Shown here: piece after piece, positions 54,040-62,617 of the stretch
Layout: every line of letters starts with the position of its first letter
Position numbering within the stretch: position 1 is the stretch's first letter
Assembly: GCA_944326355.1 (NCBI GenBank)
Contig: CALVDO010000004.1
Span: 1-64,000, forward strand
Reading direction: 5' to 3'
Length of the DNA: 64,000 nt
DNA from: an uncultured Bacteroidales bacterium
Lineage (GTDB): Bacteria; Bacteroidota; Bacteroidia; Bacteroidales; UBA932
Notes under the pieces: model-generated
Databases searched by the model: none
Seen by the model: only the letters and a program-made list of their open reading frames with translations
Told to the model about the DNA's origin: nothing
Made by a program: the position numbers and the translations under genes

Positions 54040-54951
54040 ATGAAGACACTCAGAATAATATTATTGACGGCGCTTCTCTCGGCATCATGCGAAGAAGCCA
54101 GTCTGGCCGACGGCAATCAGGACAAAGACAGAGGAGGCCAGACAGACCCCACCGAAGACATCAGGAAGGAAGGGGCGCTGACAGCGGACGGCAACGACGC
54201 CGACACCTACAGCCTCATACTCAAATCCGGCTACAACTATGAGACGCCGGACAATTCCGGAGCCCATGCCTCCGCCCCGTTCAGGCACATAAGGCAGAGC
54301 TATGACGATGAGCTCGGAAAGTATGTGTTCGACTTCATCCTCCATATTGAAAATGACGATGACAGAGGCAAGCCGGACGTGACCGACAGGCAGAGGAACG
54401 AGATAAAGACCGACGCCAAGTCTCCTGCAGGCATGGTGGCACAGGAGGGCGAGACACTCAGGATGACATGGAAATTCAGGCTTCCGGAGGGGATGAAGAC
54501 CACAAAGGCATTCTCGCATATCCACCAGATCAAGGGAATAAGCGACAAGGAAGGGACAGCGGACGTGGCCATGCCGGTGTTCACTTTCACCGTCCGCACC
54601 CTGAGCAGCGGGAAACAGCAGTTCCAGGTGATCCATGTGGGTCCGTCCCCTTCTTCAAACACATATCTCGCAAAGGCTGACCTTTCTGAATTTCTCGGAG
54701 AATGGGTCGAGGCCACAGAGACAGTACGCTTCAGCGACAATGGTGCCTACGAACTCGTAATCAGAAGGATAAGCGACGGAAAAACGCTCGTCTCAGTCAA
54801 AGAGGACGACATCGCCACATGGCGCGAGGCAGCGGCAGGCATGAGACCCAAATGGGGGCTATACCGCAACTTCGGAGAAGACGGGTCGCTCAAGCCTGAG
54901 CTCCGGGATGAGGTGCTCAGATTCGCTGACTTCCTGATCGAGAAGCCCTAA
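54040..54951 (+). CDS. Lipoprotein with a jelly-roll polysaccharide-lyase-like domain
   Basis: The 303-residue lipoprotein (ALLSASC, Cys17) has three spaced motifs of concanavalin-like lyases: RNEIK (119-123), HIHQIKG (160-166) and KWGLYR (271-276). They resemble the R-x-E-x-R, Q-x-H and Y-x-K-x-G-x-Y blocks of PL7 and related heparinase I/glucuronan lyase folds. I cannot place it in a named family by eye. It lies 68 bases after the PL6 lipoprotein gene, between that and the regulator, so activity on alginate or a related uronan is the natural guess. The ATG at 54040 gives the correct lipoprotein signal; the frame is open 29 codons upstream. Confidence 0.65.
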   Translation: MKTLRIILLTALLSASCEEASLADGNQDKDRGGQTDPTEDIRKEGALTADGNDADTYSLILKSGYNYETPDNSGAHASAPFRHIRQSYDDELGKYVFDFILHIENDDDRGKPDVTDRQRNEIKTDAKSPAGMVAQEGETLRMTWKFRLPEGMKTTKAFSHIHQIKGISDKEGTADVAMPVFTFTVRTLSSGKQQFQVIHVGPSPSSNTYLAKADLSEFLGEWVEATETVRFSDNGAYELVIRRISDGKTLVSVKEDDIATWREAAAGMRPKWGLYRNFGEDGSLKPELRDEVLRFADFLIEKP

Positions 54952-54952
54952 A

Positions 54953-54985
54953 ATTGGTGTTATTGGTTTAATTTTTATATCTTCG
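54953..54985 (+). promoter_or_regulatory. Candidate promoter of the GntR gene with TTGGT half-sites
   Basis: ATTG at 54953-54956, a 21-base spacer and TATCTTCG at 54978-54985 are a weak promoter match. Two TTGGT half-sites (54954-54958 and 54963-54967) overlap the -33 region as direct, not inverted, copies. Autoregulation by the GntR protein is possible but unproven. Confidence 0.35.
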
Positions 54986-54998
54986 CGGGGAAATCCTA

Positions 54999-55703
54999 AT
55001 GAAAAAATTTAAAATGACGAATTGTACGCATTCCAAGGAAGTTGCAGCAGTGATTGATCATGTGAGAGGACTTCTGGATTCGGGAAGGATAAGACCCGGA
55101 GACAGGCTCCCTGCGGAGAGAAGACTTGCGGAACAGCTTGGTGTGGGCAGGGCCTATGTCAGAACGGCATTCCAGAAGCTTGAATTCTACGGCATAGTCA
55201 GGACTTTCCCGCAGAGCGGCACCGTCGTGGCAAACCAGACTGTCCAGGTGCTGGAAAGCCTCATCTCGGACATGCTCCAGATAGACAACTACGACTTCTC
55301 CTCCCTCGTCCGCGTCAGGGTTCTGCTTGAAGTCGAGGCCATAAGGCTGTGCGCAGAAAACAGAAACGACAACGACATAGCCCTGATGAAGGCGGCTCTC
55401 GAAGACTGCGACAACAGCCTTGAGACCGACCGCAGGGTTGAAAAGGACTTCGCATATCATCAGGCCATAGCGAGATCGTCGCATAATCCTGTCATCGCCT
55501 CCCTTCTGCTTGTGATAACTCCCGACGTGCTGTCCTATTATTTCAAATACAAAGTGTGCGACACGCCTGCCGACATAGTGAGGCAAGAACACCACGACAT
55601 GCTGAGATACATTGTGGAACAGAAGCCCGACAAGGCGGAAGAAATGCTCCGCAAGCATCTTGAGGGAGTATGCCGCCTCGCAAACGAACAGAAGTTCCAC
55701 TGA
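54999..55703 (+). CDS. GntR family regulator, FadR/FCD subfamily (alginate locus)
   Basis: The 234-residue protein has an N-terminal winged helix (RIRPGDRLPAERRLAEQLGVGRAYVR, about 28-56) and a C-terminal FCD ligand domain (about 85-230). The usual metal-binding set is visible: Asp150 and His154 (DFAYH), His198/199 (EHHDM) and His220 (RKHLEG). FCD regulators usually repress and let go on binding a small carboxylic acid; a monouronate or keto-deoxygluconate would fit here. A GntR-type repressor of alginate use is known from the marine flavobacterium Zobellia galactanivorans. The matching operators lie at 32401 and 35158. Confidence 0.92.
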   Translation: MKKFKMTNCTHSKEVAAVIDHVRGLLDSGRIRPGDRLPAERRLAEQLGVGRAYVRTAFQKLEFYGIVRTFPQSGTVVANQTVQVLESLISDMLQIDNYDFSSLVRVRVLLEVEAIRLCAENRNDNDIALMKAALEDCDNSLETDRRVEKDFAYHQAIARSSHNPVIASLLLVITPDVLSYYFKYKVCDTPADIVRQEHHDMLRYIVEQKPDKAEEMLRKHLEGVCRLANEQKFH

Positions 55704-55742
55704 GACCTCCGGCCGCCGGAGAAAGAACATGACAGACTTTAA

Positions 55743-56333
55743 ATGAACAAGGACAAACGGATGAACAGGAAAGTAATAATTTTTTCAGCCCCGTCAGGCG
55801 CGGGCAAAAGCACCATCGTCAATCACCTGCTCCATCTTCACCCGGAGCTTGAATTTTCAATATCAGCGACTTCCAGAGCCCCGAGAGGGAACGAGCAGAA
55901 CGGGAAAGAATATTATTTCTTCTCCGAGAGCGAGTTCAGGGACCTTATCGCACGCGATATGTTCATTGAACACGAGGAAGTCTATCCCGGGTCGTTTTAC
56001 GGCACTCTGAAATCCGAAGTCGAGCGAATCTGGGCAAAAGGGCACGCGATAGTGTTCGACATCGACGTCAAGGGCGGGGTAAATCTCAAGAGAATCTTCG
56101 GGGCGCAGGCTTTCTCGATCTTCATTCAGGCTCCGTCTGTCGAGGTCCTCAGGCAGAGGCTTACAGGCAGGGGCACTGATTCTCCGGAAGCCATTGAGAG
56201 ACGTGTGGCCAAAGCGGCCGCAGAAACGGAATATGCGAAAGGCAAATTCGACTATGTTCTCGTCAATGACAATCTCGAAAAGGCCTTTGCCGAGGCAGAA
56301 AAGGCCGTCGGCGAATTTCTCTGCAGAGAGTAG
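55743..56333 (+). CDS. gmk: Guanylate kinase
   Basis: Guanylate kinase converts GMP to GDP with ATP. The 196-residue protein has the P-loop APSGAGKST (16-24), the GMP-binding ATSRAPRGNEQNGKEYYF region and the lid TGRGTDSPEAIERRV. A second ATG at 55761 would give a start closer to the family norm and cannot be excluded. nadD begins about 30 bases after the stop, so the two are likely cotranscribed. Confidence 0.95.
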   Translation: MNKDKRMNRKVIIFSAPSGAGKSTIVNHLLHLHPELEFSISATSRAPRGNEQNGKEYYFFSESEFRDLIARDMFIEHEEVYPGSFYGTLKSEVERIWAKGHAIVFDIDVKGGVNLKRIFGAQAFSIFIQAPSVEVLRQRLTGRGTDSPEAIERRVAKAAAETEYAKGKFDYVLVNDNLEKAFAEAEKAVGEFLCRE

Positions 56334-56364
56334 GCTACGCCTTCGGGAAGACAACGAAGAGGCG

Positions 56365-56934
56365 ATGAAGAGAGTGGCTGTATACTCCGGCACGTTCAAC
56401 CCGCTTCATATCGGTCATCTTGCGATCATGAGATATCTGACCGAGAGGATGGGGTTTGACGAGGTGTATCTCGTGGTTTCCCCGCAGAGCCCGTTCAAGT
56501 GTCATCTCGACGCCGAAAGCGGGAAAGAGAGGTTTAGAGCGGCGCAAGCAGCAGTGGCGAGACATCCTGAACTTAAGGTCCGTCCGGACGACACCGAGCT
56601 CCATCTTCCGGCGCCCAACTACACGATACGCACGCTCGACGCCCTGAAGAGGAGAGAACCCGACAACGGATTCACGCTTATCATAGGGGCGGACAATCTC
56701 GAGGAAATCGCAAGATGGCGCGACTACCGGAGGCTGCTCACGGAATACGGCGTGGCCGTCTACCCGAGACAGGGCCATGACATGGATGCCGCGAAGAAGC
56801 GTCTGGAGGGAGAGACGGGCGGAGACGGATACAGAATCACGCTGATGTCAGACGCTCCGGTCGTAGACGTCTCCTCCACCATGATCAGAGAAGGCCTTGC
56901 CGCCGGAAAGGACATGAGCCGCTTCCTGATGTAG
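56365..56934 (+). CDS. nadD: Nicotinate-nucleotide adenylyltransferase
   Basis: NadD joins nicotinate mononucleotide and ATP to form deamido-NAD in NAD synthesis. The 189-residue protein starts with GTFNPLHIGHL (9-19), containing the nucleotidyltransferase HxGH motif, and ends with the VSSTMIRE block (about 170-177) that completes the ATP site. The frame extends upstream through gmk, but the start at 56365 gives the right N terminus. It converges on btuB. Confidence 0.95.
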   Translation: MKRVAVYSGTFNPLHIGHLAIMRYLTERMGFDEVYLVVSPQSPFKCHLDAESGKERFRAAQAAVARHPELKVRPDDTELHLPAPNYTIRTLDALKRREPDNGFTLIIGADNLEEIARWRDYRRLLTEYGVAVYPRQGHDMDAAKKRLEGETGGDGYRITLMSDAPVVDVSSTMIREGLAAGKDMSRFLM

Positions 56935-57037
56935 GCTTTCAGACATGACGTATATACGGGCAAGGGCGGCGGATCTGCCGGCAACGCTCCGGACTGAGGC
57001 AGGACATCCCGCCCGGCGGACCGGCGGATAAAGGAAG

Positions 57038-59116
57038 TCATCTGCGGCGGAAGCCGAATTTAGGGGTAATCCCAACAAAGGCCTCGAAATTGATTCCGGG
57101 CATAGGATGAGAGAGTACCGAGACATAATCCTCATCAAAGAGATTCTTCACGGCAATCGAGACCGACATGTCCGCCCACCTGAACGAAAGCCGCCTGGAC
57201 ACGGTCAAATCGCTCATGAAATAGTCGGGCACTACGCCTGAGATTGAGACGTCATTGCTTGACATCGTGTATCTGTCGCTGTACCAGCACCATTTGTAGA
57301 GCAGACTCCATGAACGGAACGAAAGTGCCCCGACAACAGAAGCGGAATACTCCGGCACATACACAAGCTGTTTCCCCACCGAGTCATCCCGGATGCTCAT
57401 CGGCTCTCCGCAGTTGACCGACGGAGACCATGTGAAGCTGCCGTCGACGGACAGCCTCCAGTCTCGGGCAAATCTCCAGTCCATACGGAGCGTCTGCTCG
57501 ACCCCATAGGCATGGACCTTCATCAGATTGACCGGCCTGTAGAAATTCTTGCGTGCCCCATCCGGCAGCCAGAGAATCCAGTTGTCCACATAAGAATCAA
57601 ACCACGAGCCCTCCCCCGAAAGACTCATCTTCGCGTCGGAAAGACCGATGGAGAAAGAATATCCGACATCATAGAAAAGCCCGGTCTCCGGCTCGAGGTC
57701 CGGATTGCCGCCGGGCAGAAAATACCAGTCGTTGAGCGTCGGATAACGGCAGTTGCGTGACGCTGATGCCTTAAGATGCAGATTTCCTCCCGGAGAGACC
57801 AGAAAATCAAGACTCAAGGCCGGAAGCAGAGGAGAAAAGCTGTCTCCGTAAAGCTCCTCCCTCGCCGAGAGCACTACGGAGAGAGGACGCACAGGCCGCC
57901 ATCTTAGCGACACTGCGGCCGAAGCCTCGATCCTGGACGCCTCATAGCCGAGCCCTTCGCCTGACGGTGTCATCACCATCTCGTCTGCCGACCTGACATG
58001 ATGCCCGTTGAGGGTGAGATCCGTCTTCAGCCTCCACTTTTCTCCGAAATTTCTCGTATGGCGGCCGCGGAGAAAGACCGTGCCGGTACGGCTGCGGGAC
58101 TTTGTCATATAGTTCATCCCGGCATTCCCGTTCGCCCTGGCATAGTCATAGTCAAGTCCCGTCCAGGCATATCCCGCCGACACCTCGGCAGATGAGACGC
58201 TTCCCCACGAGCGGCTCCACGACAGGACAGAGCGCAGGGTGCTCTCCCTCTGCCCGTTGATGAAGTCGACAGGTTCGCCGTAGTCCACCGAAAGCCTCGG
58301 AAGCTCACGTCTCGAGCGCAAAAGCCAGACGGACAGGACAAAGGCGTCCCCGGCATCGGTATCATAGCGGACATCCTGAAGCAGATGCATATCAAGCCAC
58401 GCTCCGTTGACATTTCTCTCAACGGGATGCCTCGTGGCTATGATGTTCATGTCCCCGTCATAGACATTCTCGTTCTTGTCGGTGTTGACATATCTGAAAT
58501 CGTTTCTCGAAGATGAGACCGCCAGCCTCGTCGACGAGCTGAACCGTCGCCCCCCATAAGATATCCTGAGGTATTCGTCGGCCGTCACATAAGAACCGAA
58601 GCCCTGCACATACTGCATCGAGAAGCCCTTTCCCGGCTTTGCCCCCGTCACCAGCTCGACAGCTCCGCCCATCCCCCCCGAAACCGCGTCCAGAGAGGAA
58701 GTGCCGTGAAGCAGACGGACTCCGTCGGTAAGGAAGGACGGAATCATGGAAAAGTCGGTCATGCCGAGCATGGGAGAATTGATCTTCATCCCGTTCCAGA
58801 GCACCTGGGTATGCGAGGACGAAGTGCCTCGGAATGACACCGTGGAGAGTGACGATCTTCCGGACTGCTTCACGAACACGGCGGAATTATAGGCAAGCAG
58901 ATCAGACAGAGACACGGATATGTTCTCCCTCAGCGCGAGCGAATCGAAGACCGTCACCTTCATGCCGGGCCCGGACGAGAGTCTGAACGCCGTGACGGAC
59001 GCTCCCCGCAGCTCCTCGTGATGCTCCTGCGCGGCCAGCCGGCAGCACATGAAGCCCGAGAAGAGAGCCAGCGAAGCACAGAGCCAGCGTCCCGAAGACA
59101 TCTGCCGCAGACGCAT
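57038..59116 (-). CDS. btuB: TonB-dependent outer-membrane receptor, BtuB-like
   Basis: The 692-residue receptor has a signal peptide, a plug domain (about 40-150, with VKQSGRSSLSTVSFRGTSSSHTQVLWNGM) and a beta-barrel ending in a C-terminal segment for outer-membrane insertion. It lacks the carboxypeptidase-like domain of SusC proteins, consistent with a vitamin or siderophore receptor. Two facts point to vitamin B12: it overlaps the upstream BtuG-like gene by ATGA, and that gene is led by a cobalamin riboswitch. BtuB imports cobalamin with TonB energy. Confidence 0.88.
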   Translation of the reverse strand: MRLRQMSSGRWLCASLALFSGFMCCRLAAQEHHEELRGASVTAFRLSSGPGMKVTVFDSLALRENISVSLSDLLAYNSAVFVKQSGRSSLSTVSFRGTSSSHTQVLWNGMKINSPMLGMTDFSMIPSFLTDGVRLLHGTSSLDAVSGGMGGAVELVTGAKPGKGFSMQYVQGFGSYVTADEYLRISYGGRRFSSSTRLAVSSSRNDFRYVNTDKNENVYDGDMNIIATRHPVERNVNGAWLDMHLLQDVRYDTDAGDAFVLSVWLLRSRRELPRLSVDYGEPVDFINGQRESTLRSVLSWSRSWGSVSSAEVSAGYAWTGLDYDYARANGNAGMNYMTKSRSRTGTVFLRGRHTRNFGEKWRLKTDLTLNGHHVRSADEMVMTPSGEGLGYEASRIEASAAVSLRWRPVRPLSVVLSAREELYGDSFSPLLPALSLDFLVSPGGNLHLKASASRNCRYPTLNDWYFLPGGNPDLEPETGLFYDVGYSFSIGLSDAKMSLSGEGSWFDSYVDNWILWLPDGARKNFYRPVNLMKVHAYGVEQTLRMDWRFARDWRLSVDGSFTWSPSVNCGEPMSIRDDSVGKQLVYVPEYSASVVGALSFRSWSLLYKWCWYSDRYTMSSNDVSISGVVPDYFMSDLTVSRRLSFRWADMSVSIAVKNLFDEDYVSVLSHPMPGINFEAFVGITPKFGFRRR

Positions 59117-60219
59117 CAGTAGGCCCAGCAGAATGATCCGGGACAGATGCCGACGGTAAACTCGTCCTCACGCACCCCTTCCGCGGAATATCTGACCACT
59201 GCGCCGTTCTGCTGATAGTCGACGGCATCCGACACATAGATCTCCCCGGTCTCCGGACTGACAGTGAAGGAATAGGGATTGCCGTCCGCATCGATGAACG
59301 GCCCGGACGGGAGTTCTGAAGCCGAGGCTGACATCTTCCACACATCCCCGTTCCTGAGAAAGTAGAGATTTTCTCCTGAAGCGTCCGTCTGCAGTTCAGA
59401 AAGGCTGTCTCCGAGATTGAAAAGGATCTCCGTCTCCACCGTGAACGACTCAGGATCTATCCTGACGAGCTTAGGAGCCTCATACCCTGCAGGATTGCCC
59501 TCCCATGCTCCCCCGTCAGTCAGAGCCCAGAGCCTGCCGAAGGCATCGGCACAGACGGACTCCGGCTGAACGCCTACCTCAAGAGAGGCGACTATCTCAT
59601 CTGTCGAAGAATCTATCTTCAGCACGCTCTTCTGATACGACCAGCAGTTGACGAACACGTCATTCCCTATCATGACGATTCCCTCAGTGGAGGCCGAGCC
59701 CTGATCCATGCCGGTCTCTATGGTCCCCGTCACAGAATATGTCGACGGATCGACTATAAGAATCCGGCTGTCAAAAAGCTGGGTCACATACGCCTTCTCA
59801 TCGGTGACGAAACGGATGCATCTCGGAGAGGGGAGCTCAGGAGCCGTGACGCGCCCCTTCTCCCTGAAAGTGACCGGGTCCACAGCGAAGATCACGTGCG
59901 AGCCGTTCACAACGACCCAGAGCACCCCGTCATGATATGTCATCGACTGGCCTGTATCTCCGAGCCTCTGGCCGTTGGCTCTGTAGAAAACCTCATTCTC
60001 GACACTGCGGTCAGCAGGGTCATAATACGAGAGGGAAGCGTTGCCGCTGTTGAAACTTCCCTCCGAAAGGATGAACAGTCCGTCGCCTCCGGAAGGAGCG
60101 GGGTCATCTCCACCGGCCTGCGGCTTTTCCATACAGCCGAACGGAAGCAGCGAGAACAGAGGTAGCGCAAGCCACGCGAAAACGCGCCTGCGAATTCCAT
60201 GAGATACGGTAGTTTTCAT
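59116..60219 (-). CDS. btuG: BtuG-like beta-propeller surface lipoprotein
   Basis: The 367-residue lipoprotein (start ATG at 60219, Cys29 in LPFGC) is a YncE-like seven-bladed beta-propeller, seen in repeats such as GVLWVVVNGSHVIFAVDP, DEKAYVTQLFDSRILIVDP and NDVFVNCWSYQKSVLKID. In Bacteroides, BtuG proteins of this fold sit on BtuB and bind cobalamin extremely tightly. The open frame extends 29 codons upstream without a signal. Its stop overlaps the btuB start (ATGA), so the two are translationally coupled, and a cobalamin riboswitch precedes it. The sequence alone would allow other propeller functions; context makes BtuG likely. Confidence 0.85.
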   Translation of the reverse strand: MKTTVSHGIRRRVFAWLALPLFSLLPFGCMEKPQAGGDDPAPSGGDGLFILSEGSFNSGNASLSYYDPADRSVENEVFYRANGQRLGDTGQSMTYHDGVLWVVVNGSHVIFAVDPVTFREKGRVTAPELPSPRCIRFVTDEKAYVTQLFDSRILIVDPSTYSVTGTIETGMDQGSASTEGIVMIGNDVFVNCWSYQKSVLKIDSSTDEIVASLEVGVQPESVCADAFGRLWALTDGGAWEGNPAGYEAPKLVRIDPESFTVETEILFNLGDSLSELQTDASGENLYFLRNGDVWKMSASASELPSGPFIDADGNPYSFTVSPETGEIYVSDAVDYQQNGAVVRYSAEGVREDEFTVGICPGSFCWAY

Positions 60220-60380
60220 TCTGTTATGGTTTTTGTCGTTGTTTCTGCAAGCCGTATCCGCAGATACGCACATCCGCAACGCGGACGGGAGACTCCCCGA
60301 CGACATTTTCCGCCCCGGGAGGAGACGGAAGACAGAATGTCACGGTCGGCAGCCGTATTCCCGCGGCGCGTCATGCGGAC
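60220..60380 (-). promoter_or_regulatory. Expression platform between cobalamin aptamer and btuG
   Basis: This leader segment holds several GC-rich hairpins, for example GTATC-TGCG-GATAC (60271-60284 region on the minus strand), but no coding frame. It should carry the structure that changes with aptamer state. No clear terminator T-run is seen, which would favour control of translation. Confidence 0.4.
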
Positions 60381-60548
60381 GGATGCGGCAGGTCTTCTGA
60401 CTCGTCCGGTCCGTGCGCCTTCCCGCCTTATGGCAGTGACATAATGCACAGACTCTTACAATGGACATACAGCAACGGGTATTGTCCCGGATTCCGACCG
60501 GATTCCCTATTGAGCCCGACGGGCACCGCATCCGGGACGCATCCGCCT
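60381..60548 (-). ncRNA. Cobalamin (AdoCbl) riboswitch aptamer
   Basis: On the minus strand the conserved core blocks appear in order: GGTGCC, then AATAGGGAATCCGG, AATCCGGGAC, a TCACTGCC-type segment, GGGAAGGC, and the B12-box region GAGTCAGAAGACCTGCC. The outer stem closes by GGATGCG (5' end, near 60545) with CGCATCC (60381-60388). The aptamer lies 160 bases upstream of btuG-btuB, genes that take up vitamin B12, so high cobalamin should turn them off. Confidence 0.92.
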
Positions 60549-60570
60549 GCAATAATCTCGCCGCATTTGC

Positions 60571-60578
60571 TAAATTTG
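60571..60578 (+). promoter_or_regulatory. -7 element for the CYTH gene
   Basis: TAAATTTG is a perfect -7 box, 21 bases before the ATG at 60600. It is divergent from the riboswitch transcript. The -33 box is not evident. Confidence 0.4.
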
Positions 60579-60599
60579 CATCTGGAAACAGGATGAGTG

Positions 60600-61133
60600 A
60601 TGGAAAAGACCGCACACACAGAGACTGAAAGAAAATTTCTGGTGAAAGACTGCTCGTACAAGGCGTCTGCCACTGAAAGCATAAGAATGAAGCAGGGATA
60701 TATCTGCCGCGAATCAGGCAGAACGGTCCGCATACGAATCGCCGGAGACAGGGCATGGCTCACGATAAAGGGCCGTTCCACCGAAGACGGGCTGAGCAGG
60801 ATGGAATGGGAGACCGAAATCGGAGTCTCCGACGCCGAAATGCTCATGACCCTGTGCGGAGACAGCGAAAGCCGCCTGACAGGAGCGGAGGACTCCGGCA
60901 TAATCGACAAGACCCGGCATTATGTACCGGTCGGAGAACATATCTTTGAGGTGGATGAGTTTCACGGGGCAAATGAAGGGCTCACAATCGCCGAGATCGA
61001 GCTCAAAAACGAATCCGAGCCGTTCAGCAGACCTGAATGGCTCGGAAAGGAAGTCACCGGAGACCGGCGCTACTACAATTCAATGCTCATCGGACATCCC
61101 TATTCCGTCTGGGACGATCCGGCGAAGGCGTGA
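60600..61133 (+). CDS. CYTH domain protein (triphosphate tunnel metalloenzyme)
   Basis: The 177-residue protein begins with the CYTH signature ExExK (Glu8, Glu10, Lys12 in TETERKFLV) and continues with alternating charged strands that line a tunnel (VRIRIAG, AWLTIKG, EVDEF, IAEIELKNE). Family members hydrolyse inorganic triphosphate or thiamine triphosphate, or make cAMP. The short bacterial form mostly has triphosphatase activity. A GTG just before the chosen ATG is also possible. Its 3' end overlaps that of the convergent GH109-like gene by 34 bases. Confidence 0.88.
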   Translation: MEKTAHTETERKFLVKDCSYKASATESIRMKQGYICRESGRTVRIRIAGDRAWLTIKGRSTEDGLSRMEWETEIGVSDAEMLMTLCGDSESRLTGAEDSGIIDKTRHYVPVGEHIFEVDEFHGANEGLTIAEIELKNESEPFSRPEWLGKEVTGDRRYYNSMLIGHPYSVWDDPAKA

Positions 61134-62545
61134 CGGTAGCCCTGCACCTTGTTCCAGCCCCCGCGAGTGAAGTCGGGCACCTCCACGGGAGCGTTGCCGT
61201 TCTCTATCGATATGGCGGTCAGCTCCGTAAGGCAGCACCATTCCGCAAGGTCATAGACATCCATGTCGAGAGGGAGGCCGTTGCGCAGGCAGTAGATGAG
61301 CCTGTAGTCCATGATATAGTCCATGCCGCCGTGGCCTCCGACCTTTTTCGCGGTCTGCTCGAGCTCCTTTTGGATAGGATGCCTATACTTCGCCATCAGG
61401 GCATCCTTCACTTCCTCCGGAACGAAGCTGTGCGCCGAAAGATTCTCGATATCCACCTTGCCCTCGCCTGCGGCAGAGTCTGAATCGGGAGCCAGATCGC
61501 CAGCCTTCGAAAAGTCCACCATATATCCTTCGACAGGATACTTGTTGGCGAATCCCTTTGTGCCGGTAAGCTGATAGAGCCTGTTGTACGGACGAGGATT
61601 CACCACATCATGCTGAATCATTATCGTCTTGCCTTTCTCAGTGCGTATCATAGTCATCGTGTGGTCTCCGTTCCGGAAATCCGGAGCGGCCTCTCCGCGA
61701 TGCTTCTCGTAATATTCCTTCCCGTTGACGGCCCTGGTGTCCATCGACACGAGCACATTCATCTTGTCCCCCCTGTGGATGTCCATCGCCTGGCAGACAG
61801 GGCCGAGACCGTGCGTCGGATACACGTCTCCGCGATGATCCCTGTTGTAGAGAAGCCTCCAGTCATGCCAGTATTCATCCCAGAATTCGTCAAGATTGTG
61901 TATGTATGCACCCTCTCCGTGAAGAATCTCCCCGAAAAGTCCGTGCTGGGCCATATTGAGAGTCGTCAGCTCGAAAAAGTCATATACGCAGTTCTCCAGC
62001 TGCATACAGTGTCTTCTCGTCCGTTCCGAGACATTTATAAGACTCCATATCTCGTCGAGGCTCATTGCCGCAGGCACCTCAATCGCCGCATGCTTGCCGT
62101 GTTCCATCGCGTAGATGGCCATCTTCGCGTGAGACTTCCAGTCTGTGGCTATATACACGAGGTCGATGTCATCCCTCTCGCAGAGCCGCTTCCAGGCATC
62201 TTCCGAGCCGTAGTACAAAGCCGCTTCAGGCCGTCCGAACCTTTCAAGGATTCCGGCTGCGGCCTCAGCCCTGTCCTGCTCGAAGTCGCAGAGGGCGACT
62301 ATTTTCGTGCCGTCTATCTGGCACATTCTCTCCACGGCTCCCGGGCCGCGCATTCCCAAGCCGATGAATCCGATTCGCACCGTATCAAGCGGCGGAGCGG
62401 CAAAACCGATCATATCCTCCTGACCGGCAGGTCTCTCCGGAACTTCCGTCCTTATCATTGACATCTTCTCTCCCCCGGAACAGGAAAACAGCAGCGGCAG
62501 CAGCAAGGCCGCGACGGCAAAGACGAAAAAGCGTTTCATGGCCAT
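61100..62545 (-). CDS. GH109-type Gfo/Idh/MocA-fold lipoprotein glycosidase
   Basis: The 481-residue lipoprotein (Cys22, LLFSC) has the dinucleotide-binding N domain of the Gfo/Idh/MocA fold (GFIGLGMRG, 59-67) and family GH109 marks: EVPAAMSLDE, the YPTHGLGPV block and GHGGMDY near the C-terminal third. GH109 enzymes remove alpha-N-acetylgalactosamine by an NAD-dependent redox-elimination mechanism with bound cofactor. Exported GH109-like proteins are common in Bacteroidota and may have other substrates. No transport genes are linked to it. The N-terminal ATG at 62545 gives the lipoprotein signal. Confidence 0.87.
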   Translation of the reverse strand: MAMKRFFVFAVAALLLPLLFSCSGGEKMSMIRTEVPERPAGQEDMIGFAAPPLDTVRIGFIGLGMRGPGAVERMCQIDGTKIVALCDFEQDRAEAAAGILERFGRPEAALYYGSEDAWKRLCERDDIDLVYIATDWKSHAKMAIYAMEHGKHAAIEVPAAMSLDEIWSLINVSERTRRHCMQLENCVYDFFELTTLNMAQHGLFGEILHGEGAYIHNLDEFWDEYWHDWRLLYNRDHRGDVYPTHGLGPVCQAMDIHRGDKMNVLVSMDTRAVNGKEYYEKHRGEAAPDFRNGDHTMTMIRTEKGKTIMIQHDVVNPRPYNRLYQLTGTKGFANKYPVEGYMVDFSKAGDLAPDSDSAAGEGKVDIENLSAHSFVPEEVKDALMAKYRHPIQKELEQTAKKVGGHGGMDYIMDYRLIYCLRNGLPLDMDVYDLAEWCCLTELTAISIENGNAPVEVPDFTRGGWNKVQGYRHAFAGSSQTE

Positions 62546-62585
62546 TGATTTTTGGTAATTCTTAATATTTTTTGATAATTCTATA

Positions 62586-62615
62586 ATATGAAAAACTTGA
62601 ATATGAAAAACTTGA
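62586..62615. repeat. 15-bp perfect tandem repeat at the end of the pseudouridine synthase gene
   Basis: ATATGAAAAACTTGA occurs twice head to tail (62586-62600, 62601-62615), and part of it (GAAAACTTGAGATT) recurs at about 62633 inside the end of the coding region. This looks like slippage in the 3' flank of the gene ending at 62618. Confidence 0.7.
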
Positions 62616-62617
62616 GA

